Shown: one piece after another, positions 7,421 to 12,292 of the stretch | Position numbering within the stretch: the first letter of the stretch is position 1 | Layout of the letters: every line of letters begins with the position of its first letter | Assembly: GCA_050289625.1 (NCBI GenBank) | Contig: JBNKGC010000180.1 | Span: forward strand, 1-12,292 | Reading direction: 5' to 3' | DNA length: 12,292 nt | Source of the DNA: NIC37A-2 sp050289625 | GTDB taxonomy: Bacteria > Myxococcota_A > Polyangia > Polyangiales > Polyangiaceae | Program-made: the position numbers and the translations under genes | Notes under the pieces: generated by a model | The model's input: the letters and a program-made list of their open reading frames with translations, nothing else | The model's database searches: none | What the model was told of the DNA's origin: nothing

Positions 7421-8038
7421 ATGATCCGACCCGTCGCCTTTGCTTTCTCCACGCTCTTTGCTCTGTCCTCGTTCGCCTGCAGTGACGACGACGGGGGCGG
7501 CGACGCGACGACCGGCGGCCAGGGTTCGGGCGGCCAGGGGACGGGGGGGAGTTTCGGATCAGGAGGCGATGGCGGGAGTGCGACCGGTGGCGGTTCCTCT
7601 GGCCCCACCACCGTGCCCGAGGCGGGGCGTCTCGAAGGCATCACGGCGGCACACAACGCCGTGCGGCAGGCAGCGAGTTCGAGCATCCCGGATCTCGTTT
7701 GGGACGAAACGCTGGCCGGCGTAGCGCAGGACTACGCGGACACGCTCGCATCGCGGGGATGCGAACTCGAACACTCCGACAGTCCCTACGGCGAGAACAT
7801 CTACTGGACGAGCGGCTCGTCGAGCGCCGATGGGGTCGTGCAGGGTTGGGCCAGTGAGCAATCGGACTACGACTACGCAACGAACACCTGCTCGAGGGTC
7901 TGCGGGCACTACACGCAGATCGTTTGGGCCGATAGCGCGAGCCTCGGCTGCGGCGTCGGTGACTGTCCGGGCGGCGGAGAAATCTGGGTGTGCAACTACG
8001 ATCCACCCGGCAATTGGAACGGGGAAAAGCCGTACTGA
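7421..8038 (+). CDS. CAP/SCP-domain (PR-1-like) surface lipoprotein
   Basis: A 205-residue secreted protein of the CAP superfamily (cysteine-rich secretory, antigen 5, PR-1). Residues 1-20 are a signal peptide ending at a likely lipidated Cys20 (SFAC, an atypical box). Residues 21-62 are an Asp-then-Gly/Ser/Thr linker. The CAP domain (about 72-205) shows AHNAVR, YGENIYW, CGHYTQIVW and CNYDPPGNW, the last two being the family signatures. The putative CAP cavity residues are all present: His78, Glu125, Glu146 and His163. Six cysteines (114, 157, 161, 177, 182, 191) follow the lipid Cys, consistent with three disulfides as in plant PR-1. The family binds sterols, lipids or metals, or acts as protease in some cases; the role here is unknown. 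It has no ribosome site and may be leaderless. It starts 49 bases after the kinase gene and may have its own promoter. Confidence 0.93.
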   Translation: MIRPVAFAFSTLFALSSFACSDDDGGGDATTGGQGSGGQGTGGSFGSGGDGGSATGGGSSGPTTVPEAGRLEGITAAHNAVRQAASSSIPDLVWDETLAGVAQDYADTLASRGCELEHSDSPYGENIYWTSGSSSADGVVQGWASEQSDYDYATNTCSRVCGHYTQIVWADSASLGCGVGDCPGGGEIWVCNYDPPGNWNGEKPY

Positions 8039-8163
8039 CACCCGGCAAGCCGCGGCCGATCCGCTGTGTTGGATGAGTATTGGGTGGTTTTCCGCCTATC
8101 GAACTGACGTCGCGAATTTGTCCTTTTGCGCGCGATCCAGCTAGGCCTCTCTCACCGGGCGGC

Positions 8164-8197
8164 GTTCGCCATCCGGAGGCTGGTTCGCCGGGAGGCT
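8164..8197. repeat. Two short direct repeats in the leader of the next gene
   Basis: GTTCGCC then GGAGGCT occurs at 8164-8170/8175-8181 and again at 8183-8189/8191-8197, with gaps of 4 and 1 base. A further GAGGCTCG follows at 8209-8216. The repeats lie in the 196-bp gap between the CAP protein and the next gene. They could bind a regulator or simply be a small duplication. I see no other structure and no clear promoter in this gap. Confidence 0.4.
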
Positions 8198-8220
8198 CGT
8201 CCATGACGAGGCTCGATTGT

Positions 8221-8227
8221 GAGGAGG
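8221..8227 (+). promoter_or_regulatory. Strong ribosome binding site GAGGAGG
   Basis: A near-perfect Shine-Dalgarno sequence lies seven bases before the ATG at 8235 and fixes that start. It is the strongest such site in the window along with the one at 11901. Confidence 0.85.
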
Positions 8228-8234
8228 TATTGCG

Positions 8235-8684
8235 ATGACGCCGAGGATTCAGAGAGCTCTGTGGGCTTTGTTCCTGAGTGCCACTTTGGTCGCGGGTGCT
8301 GCCGTCGCGGCCTCCCCCACGGTGCAGGTCGGTGAGGTAAACGCTCACAAGGCCGGGTCACGGCACCTGGAAAAGCGATTTCGACTGAGCGTCTTCGACT
8401 CAGTCGAAAAGCTCGACACGAGTCGCGTCAAAGGCGGCCCCTTCGTGGTCTCAGCCTCCCTCGTTCGCCTCGACACGAAAGCGCGAAATCATGGTCTCGA
8501 GGCCACCGCGGTCATCGAGGCGACCCTCCGCTACAAAGACAGCGGGAATCTGATCGGCATGACTCGTGGCCGGGCGACCGCCGCCGGTTCGGCCAACAAC
8601 ATGCGCGCCATTCAAAGTTCGGCGATGAGGGCAGCAGTCGAGAGCGCCCTCGAAGGGGTGCCCCGGGCGCTGGCACGGCTGTGA
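8235..8684 (+). CDS. Small exported protein of unknown function
   Basis: A 149-residue protein I do not recognise. Residues 1-25 are a classic signal peptide (MTPRIQRALW, hydrophobic core, then AVA before Ala26), so it is exported to the periplasm or beyond; no lipid Cys or membrane segment follows and the mature protein has no cysteine. The mature part alternates beta-strand stretches (FVVSASLVRLDT, TAVIEATLRY) with a Ser/Ala-rich helix ending VESALEGVPRALARL. This arrangement vaguely recalls the small alpha/beta domains of CsgG/LPP20/FlgO-type envelope proteins, where a 'no-tag' strand, a Gly/Ala turn and a C-terminal helix follow each other, but the likeness is weak. The start is set by a strong GAGGAGG site. 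The downstream gap of 128 bp suggests a separate unit from the SRPBCC gene. Confidence 0.85.
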   Translation: MTPRIQRALWALFLSATLVAGAAVAASPTVQVGEVNAHKAGSRHLEKRFRLSVFDSVEKLDTSRVKGGPFVVSASLVRLDTKARNHGLEATAVIEATLRYKDSGNLIGMTRGRATAAGSANNMRAIQSSAMRAAVESALEGVPRALARL

Positions 8685-8812
8685 GTTCGGCGTTTCCTTC
8701 GCAACCGCAGTGACTTTCAGCGCAAGGGCGCAATTCGCGACGTCCTTGTTACTCACCGATTGCGACTCTCGCCGCTAAACCATGTTCATCCCCGAACGAA
8801 TTGGAGACGAAC

Positions 8813-9271
8813 ATGGCTGACATCATTCATCGCGTTGGTATCAAGGCACCGGTTTCGAAGGTGTACGAGGCGGTCGCAACGGTCGACGGCGTTGCAGGTT
8901 GGTGGACCCGAGAAACGACCGGCGAGTCCAAGCCGGGTGGCACCCTGACCTTCCTCTTCCGGGACCCTCAAGGCGAGGAGATCGGCAAGATGGTCATGGA
9001 TGTGGTGGAGCTCGTCCGCGACCAAGCGGTGCGCTGGCGCGTCACGTCGGGTCCGAGCGAGTGGCTCGGCACGGACGTGACCTTCCGATTGTCCCAGCAG
9101 GGCGATCAGACCATCTTGCTCTTCGGGCACGAGAACTGGCAGGAGCCGGCCGAATTCATGGCTCACTGCAGCATGAAGTGGGCTACCTTCCTGCTCAGCC
9201 TGCGCGAGTTGGTCGAAACCGGACGGGGCAAGCCCGCGCCCGGCGATCTCAAGATCGACAACTGGAACTGA
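8813..9271 (+). CDS. SRPBCC/AHSA1-family protein
   Basis: A 152-residue cytoplasmic protein of the START-like SRPBCC fold, AHSA1 branch (activator of Hsp90 ATPase homologue 1-like). These small helix-grip proteins bind hydrophobic ligands in a central cavity; bacterial members are widespread and mostly uncharacterised, and the Hsp90 link does not usually apply. Seen directly: the opening strand IIHRVGIKAPVSKVYEAV, GVAGWWT at about 27-33 with the family's paired Trp, GGTLTFLF, VRWRVTSGPSEWLGTDVTF, and the long C-terminal helix beginning CSMKWATFLLSLRELVETG. Length is typical. The ATG at 8813 is chosen because GGAG (8803-8806) lies six bases upstream; an in-frame TTG at 8801 overlaps that site and is unlikely. 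It ends 5 bp from the end of the convergent fibro-slime gene, so the two transcripts probably overlap. Confidence 0.9.
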   Translation: MADIIHRVGIKAPVSKVYEAVATVDGVAGWWTRETTGESKPGGTLTFLFRDPQGEEIGKMVMDVVELVRDQAVRWRVTSGPSEWLGTDVTFRLSQQGDQTILLFGHENWQEPAEFMAHCSMKWATFLLSLRELVETGRGKPAPGDLKIDNWN

Positions 9272-9276
9272 CGGCC

Positions 9277-10281
9277 TCAGCGCACGACGACGAGTGGCAC
9301 ATCCACCGTCTCGAAGCAGCCGAGAGTCGTTTCCACACGGTAGTTCGAGTCGGAGGTGTGCCGCTCGGCGTGGAAGATGTCCATGTTGTAGGTCTTGCGC
9401 GCGGTGATGCCGAGCTCGGCCGCCTGGGCGTCGAAGTCGATCGTCGCAGTGACGGGCCCGTGGAGGCCGCCCAAGTCGAGTGCCAGCTTGCCGTTCACGA
9501 AGATCCACATGTCGTCGTCGCCGCTGAAGGTGAAACGCTCACCCCCCTTGTAGACGAAGCGCACGTGGGCCTCTGTGGTGAAGTGGAAGTTGTGACCGTT
9601 CGTCTGCTCGTTGAAACCCTGACCATCGGCGGGGAAGAAACCACCGATTTCGGCGCTGTCGAAGTAGAGAAGGTCGGGGTTGTCCGGAGTCGGCTTCAGG
9701 TTGAGCGTGTACTCGAAGGCCGAGTTGATCGTGTCGACGTTCGTGTACCATTGGTTGAAGCTGTCCGCGCCTTCGATCTCGTATTTGCTCGGTGCGGGCG
9801 GCACGTTCATGTTGTTGACCAGATTCCATGGATCGCACGTGATCACGCCGTCCGAAATGAAGCGCTTACCCGTGCCCTCGCTCGAGTGGAACAGAGGCGT
9901 TCGTGTTCCATCGCCTCCAATGAAGAGGTTCGGTTTGACGTAGCCGCACGCCATCTCGGTCTCTCCGGCGAAGTCCCTCTCCATGTCCGGGTGATCCGAG
10001 TTGAAGTCGCGAATGATGAGCTCGAGGGTCGAGTCGCAGTCCTCCATGGACGCGCCTGCCGCGCCCATCATCGGCCCCGCTCCCGTGCCGATGTTCAGGC
10101 CACCATTGCCGGTGCCGCTACCGCTGCCGGTCCCACCATTCCCGGTGCCGCCGTTGCTGCCGCCGCCGCTGCCGTTGAGGGTTTGGGGACGGCGACCCCC
10201 GTCATCGCCCGACGAGCACGCGAGCGTGGCCGCCGAAGCGACAAGAACCGAGCCTAGAAGAACAGAAGAAAAGCGATTCAT
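9277..10281 (-). CDS. Fibro-slime domain surface lipoprotein
   Basis: A 334-residue exported protein. Residues 1-22 form a lipoprotein-type signal peptide ending ATLAC with Cys22 the likely lipid site (atypical box). Residues 23-80 are a long Gly/Ser/Asn/Thr linker after CSSGDDGG. From 85 the fibro-slime domain begins (LELIIRDF, then HPDM at 97-100). A PA14-like second half contains FTFSGDDDMWIFVNGK (250-265), DLGGLHG (269-275) and DIFHAERHTSDSNYRVETTL (301-320), all typical of the family first seen in Fibrobacter and Dictyostelium-type sequences. Such domains occur in cell-surface proteins; adhesion or matrix binding is likely but unproven. The GDDD run may bind calcium. The start ATG at 10281 follows a weak GGTGG. 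It converges on the SRPBCC gene and is divergent from the 10546 gene. A strong hairpin lies in its leader. Confidence 0.92.
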   Translation of the reverse strand: MNRFSSVLLGSVLVASAATLACSSGDDGGRRPQTLNGSGGGSNGGTGNGGTGSGSGTGNGGLNIGTGAGPMMGAAGASMEDCDSTLELIIRDFNSDHPDMERDFAGETEMACGYVKPNLFIGGDGTRTPLFHSSEGTGKRFISDGVITCDPWNLVNNMNVPPAPSKYEIEGADSFNQWYTNVDTINSAFEYTLNLKPTPDNPDLLYFDSAEIGGFFPADGQGFNEQTNGHNFHFTTEAHVRFVYKGGERFTFSGDDDMWIFVNGKLALDLGGLHGPVTATIDFDAQAAELGITARKTYNMDIFHAERHTSDSNYRVETTLGCFETVDVPLVVVR

Positions 10282-10297
10282 GCCCACCGATCTACCA

Positions 10298-10323
10298 CGA
10301 AGGGCCCCCGAGTGGGCCCTTCG
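10298..10323. repeat. Perfect 10-bp inverted repeat (strong GC hairpin)
   Basis: CGAAGGGCCC (10298-10307) and GGGCCCTTCG (10314-10323) are exact inverted copies around a six-base loop. It lies 16 bases upstream of the fibro-slime start, so it would be in or just before that gene's leader. Read on the plus strand it is followed by TTCT, a poor T tract, so it looks like a weak rho-independent terminator with no gene upstream on that strand. It may instead be an operator or a leader hairpin. Confidence 0.6.
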
Positions 10324-10339
10324 TTCTGGGGTAGGCTCG

Positions 10340-10454
10340 CGCCGCGTCGCGGCGGGTCCAGGGCGGGCGTCTGGACGCCCTTTCGTGGCTGGGGGGCGTA
10401 CCGCAGATGCTCGAAGACCCACCGGGGGCGCGGCGCGGCCTCGAGGGCCTCGAG
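10340..10454. repeat. Cluster of further inverted repeats between divergent genes
   Basis: Three more exact inverted repeats lie here: CGCCGCG/CGCGGCG at 10340-10354, GGGCGTC/GACGCCC at 10365-10380, and CTCGAGG/CCTCGAG at 10440-10454. A fourth pairing, GTCCAG (10356-10361) with CTGGAC (10371-10376), uses the same bases as the second and would exclude it. The 264-bp gap shows no coding sign. High GC makes some of these likely by chance. Confidence 0.45.
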
Positions 10455-10545
10455 TCGAGGCCAATCGATGGCGCGCGGCGTCGTGGCACTCGGAGGCGGA
10501 GGCGTTCATGGTTTGGCCCTGCCCGGGGGAGCCACGAAAGCCAAC

Positions 10546-11142
10546 ATGCATCCAAACATCGTTCCTACTTCGAAAACGCACGCGACGCGCTGGCGCGCCG
10601 CGTTGGTCGCGGCGGCGCTCTCGGGCGTGACCCTACCGGCGCACGCAGCATCTGACGTGCGCGCCGAGTACCAATCCCTGGCCAAGACCAGCGTCTCCCA
10701 CGCGCTCTCCGTCTTGGGCTCGAATGAGATTTGCGACTCGGGCTGTCGCTACCAAGCGGAGGACGTCGAGAAGGAAGTCCGCCTTGCGTACCGCAACTCG
10801 CCGAACGATTACTTCAAGTGGACGAACCTCGACGACACTCGGTTCTTCACCCACGTGACGATCTCTCGCCGAGGTGAGGTGACGCGCGTCAACATGCGCG
10901 TGCTGGACGACGAGCGTGACGCGGCGCTCGTTCGCGAGCTCGAGCAGAAGACCAAGTTGCCTCACGAGACCGTGCTCGACGCAGGCGAGTCGGTGATCAC
11001 GCTCACCCCGGAGGGCAAGCAGACGCGCGTCAACATGTCCGCCTTGGCTCGCGTGAGCGGCATCCTCGAAGTGTTCTCCGGCAAGGTGAAGTCGCGCCTC
11101 GAGCTCGCTTTGCACCAAACCGCCCGCAACTTCGAACGTTGA
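10546..11142 (+). CDS. Exported protein of unknown function
   Basis: A 198-residue protein I do not recognise. The N-terminus has a basic region followed by a hydrophobic core (WRAALVAAALSGVTL) and PAHA before Ala35, a good signal peptide of 34 residues, so it should be periplasmic or secreted. Two mature cysteines, close together in EICDSGCRY, could form a disulfide or bind metal. The rest is charged and mixes strands (FFTHVTISRRGEVTRVNMRV) with helices; the phrase TRVNM occurs twice (VTRVNMRVL and QTRVNMSAL), hinting at an internal duplication of a small alpha/beta unit. No membrane segment is seen. The ATG at 10546 is chosen because it begins the signal peptide; its ribosome site (GAAAG) is poor, and longer in-frame starts at 10312 and 10468 would bury the signal. 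It is divergent from the fibro-slime gene. Confidence 0.8.
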   Translation: MHPNIVPTSKTHATRWRAALVAAALSGVTLPAHAASDVRAEYQSLAKTSVSHALSVLGSNEICDSGCRYQAEDVEKEVRLAYRNSPNDYFKWTNLDDTRFFTHVTISRRGEVTRVNMRVLDDERDAALVRELEQKTKLPHETVLDAGESVITLTPEGKQTRVNMSALARVSGILEVFSGKVKSRLELALHQTARNFER

Positions 11143-11485
11143 CGGTGTGAATCTGCCTTCGATCAGTCGACGCTGCCACGAGGGGGCGGGGCTGCAAGCG
11201 GCCATCCCATGACCCACGGGTGCGCGCTTTTGCGCGCTCTCCCCGCGCGTCGAGCGCCTCCGAGTTCAGGGGCGAAGCCCAAAAAGTGGAGCTCCACAGG
11301 CTCACCTCGGGTGAGCCATCGAGGTCCGGTGGCTCATCGGGCCCTTGGACAGTTGCTTCGTCGAAAAAGCGAAGGAGGAGGGCGTTGCCTTCGGAGCGGT
11401 GGCGCGTGAGTTCGTCGCGAGCAAACTTACGGGGAGGTTGCGCCCCGAGGAGAGGTCTTGGTGAAAAGGAAGTGCGCCACACTCG
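11143..11485. other. Intergenic stretch, 343 bp, no convincing gene
   Basis: All frames here lack motifs, good ribosome sites or protein-like composition. It contains a small GCGCGC-TTTT-GCGCGC hairpin (11222-11237) that might follow the upstream transcript, and the palindrome/hairpin pair at 11286-11317 listed separately. It presumably holds the promoter of the STAS-like operon; I cannot point to it. Confidence 0.6.
11286..11317. repeat. Adjacent 12-bp palindrome and 8-bp-stem hairpin
   Basis: GTGGAGCTCCAC (11286-11297) is a perfect palindrome. Two bases later GGCTCACC and GGTGAGCC (11299-11317) form an exact 8-bp inverted repeat with a TCG loop. A partial third copy, GGTGGCTCATC, follows. 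No T tract follows, so a classical terminator is unlikely; a regulator site or structured leader is possible. Confidence 0.5.
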
Positions 11486-11899
11486 ATGGCGGGTGCCGTG
11501 GAAATGGTGAATCCTGAGGTGTCGAGGGGCAGGACCTGGGAACACATGGAACGAGTGGGAGACGATTTCGCAGGCTTCTCCGTCGAGTTCGACAGGGCCG
11601 ACCGCGTGATGCATGTCCGCGCGTGGGGCTTTTGGAGCCAGGAAGTGGCGACTTCGTTCGACAACGTCGTCGGGAAGGCGTGCCTACGTCAAAGCCCGTG
11701 GATGGAGCTGCTGGTGGACATGGACGAGCTGAGGCCGATGCGCGATGAGGGTCAGAAATCAGTGGGGCAGTTTTTCGCGAGAATGAAATCGTTGGGAGTT
11801 TCTGGAGCGACGGTTCGCGCCTCGAGCCCACTCACCCGCCTGCAGGTGATCCGCATCGTCAACGAACGAGGCCTGAAGGACATGATCCGCGTCGCTTGA
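11486..11899 (+). CDS. STAS-like (SpoIIAA-type) domain protein
   Basis: A small cytoplasmic protein of up to 137 residues. From about 30 the pattern is that of a STAS or SpoIIAA-like fold: strand FSVEFDRADRVMHVRAWG, helix EVATSFDNVVGKA, strand MELLVDMDEL, helix EGQKSVGQFFARMKSLG, strand GATVRAS and a final helix with QVIRIVNERGLKDMIRV. Such domains act as anti-sigma antagonists or protein interaction modules. Where the phosphorylated serine of SpoIIAA lies (MDSSG), this protein has MRDEG (85-89), so Glu88 may replace it. The start is uncertain: ATGs at 11486, 11504 and 11546 are all in frame, none with a good ribosome site; the domain needs only the last. It is followed after 14 bases by the SnoaL-like gene, so they form an operon. 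The fold call is from pattern, not a search. Confidence 0.7.
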   Translation: MAGAVEMVNPEVSRGRTWEHMERVGDDFAGFSVEFDRADRVMHVRAWGFWSQEVATSFDNVVGKACLRQSPWMELLVDMDELRPMRDEGQKSVGQFFARMKSLGVSGATVRASSPLTRLQVIRIVNERGLKDMIRVA

Positions 11900-11900
11900 T

Positions 11901-11909
11901 GGAGGGGAG
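11901..11909 (+). promoter_or_regulatory. Strong ribosome binding site GGAGGGGAG
   Basis: A purine-rich site just after the STAS-like stop and 4 bases before the ATG at 11914. It fixes the start of the last gene. Confidence 0.8.
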
Positions 11910-11913
11910 AGCG

Positions 11914-12292
11914 ATGACGAAGGACGAGCAAGACGTACGCGCCGCAACGCTTCGTTTCTACGACGCCATCGAGCAGCTGACGGTCGGTCGGGGGCTGGAT
12001 GCGATGCGGGACGCCTGGCACCACACCGCCGGGGTGACCAGCGGTCACCCGAGTGGCGATTGGGCCGAGGGCTGGGATGAAGTGTTGGCGACGTGGGAGG
12101 TTTTCTCCTCCTTTGGCGCGGAGGACCGAGGCGGGGGCCGCGTCGAGAACCTCAAGGTCCGGGTTTGCGGTGACATGGGTTACGTTGCGAGCACGTTCCA
12201 CGCACCCGAGGCCTTGGGAGGCGAAGTACTGTCCTGCACCAACGTGCTTCAGCGCGTCGATGGCAAGTGGAAGGTGGTCCATCACCACGCCG
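11914..12292 (+). CDS. SnoaL-like/NTF2-fold protein, cut by window end
   Basis: The first 126 residues of a gene that runs off the right edge with no stop. It opens MTKDEQDVRAATLRFYDAIE, has GLDAMRDAWHHTAGVTSGHP with a conserved-looking His/Trp patch near 35-46, and WDEVLATWEVF, then ends TNVLQRVDGKWKVVHHHA, the C-terminal strand pair typical of SnoaL-like and related NTF2-fold proteins. The full protein is probably only slightly longer, since this motif is usually near the end. Family members are small cavity proteins: some are enzymes, many have no known role. A strong GGAGGGGAG site precedes the ATG, and the 14-base gap from the STAS-like gene indicates co-transcription. Function is not predictable from this sequence. 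Confidence 0.85.
   Translation, partial: MTKDEQDVRAATLRFYDAIEQLTVGRGLDAMRDAWHHTAGVTSGHPSGDWAEGWDEVLATWEVFSSFGAEDRGGGRVENLKVRVCGDMGYVASTFHAPEALGGEVLSCTNVLQRVDGKWKVVHHHA

Noticed and set aside
8899..10257. A 452-codon plus-strand frame overlapping the SRPBCC gene and antisense to the fibro-slime gene
   Set aside because: Both overlapped genes have clear family motifs; this frame has none.
11271..11285. GGGCGAAGCCC followed by AAAAA as a terminator
   Set aside because: The stem is short, and the A run is on the wrong side for termination on either strand relative to the known genes.
11030..11614. Minus-strand frame spanning the 343-bp gap near 11143-11485
   Set aside because: It overlaps the ends of two supported plus-strand genes and has no motif or ribosome site, so the gap is treated as non-coding.

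Overview
The window is GC-rich, densely coded bacterial DNA, most likely from a myxobacterium (Myxococcota, perhaps a Polyangiales-like lineage). The evidence is inferential: a very large eukaryote-like Ser/Thr kinase fused to a sigma-54 activator, surface lipoproteins with a Cys-Ser-Asp/Gly start and long Gly/Ser/Thr linkers, a fibro-slime protein, and several secreted proteins of unknown function. No tRNA, rRNA, insertion sequence, phage gene or CRISPR array is visible.

Left part (180-1486, minus strand): three close genes that look like one operon, transcribed in the order small lipoprotein, methionine sulfoxide reductase B, ArsC/Spx-like CXXC protein. The two enzymes suggest a thiol/redox-repair theme.

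Centre-left (1487-7371): a 506-bp divergent intergenic region leads into a two-gene operon on the plus strand. The first gene encodes an exported protein with an acidic N-terminus and a probable outer-membrane barrel. Nine bases later comes a 1489-residue protein with, in order, a Ser/Thr kinase, a STAND-like NTPase, a TPR-like helical array, a GAF domain, a coiled coil, a sigma-54 AAA+ domain with an intact GAFTGA loop, and a Fis-type helix-turn-helix. Just upstream of the operon are two tandem TGGCAC-N7-GC motifs, a sigma-54-like spacing, flanking a perfect 14-bp palindrome. This suggests an autoregulated envelope-sensing circuit and is the most interesting part of the window.

Centre-right (7421-9271, plus strand): a CAP/SCP (PR-1-like) lipoprotein that may be made from a leaderless transcript, a small exported protein of unknown function, and an AHSA1/SRPBCC-type protein. 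They are separately spaced and may be independent units.

Right part: a fibro-slime lipoprotein on the minus strand (9277-10281) converges on the SRPBCC gene with a 5-bp gap. It is divergent from an exported protein of unknown function (10546-11142), and the shared intergenic region is packed with inverted repeats. After a 343-bp non-coding stretch, a STAS-like protein and a SnoaL-like/NTF2-fold protein (cut by the window end) form a short operon.
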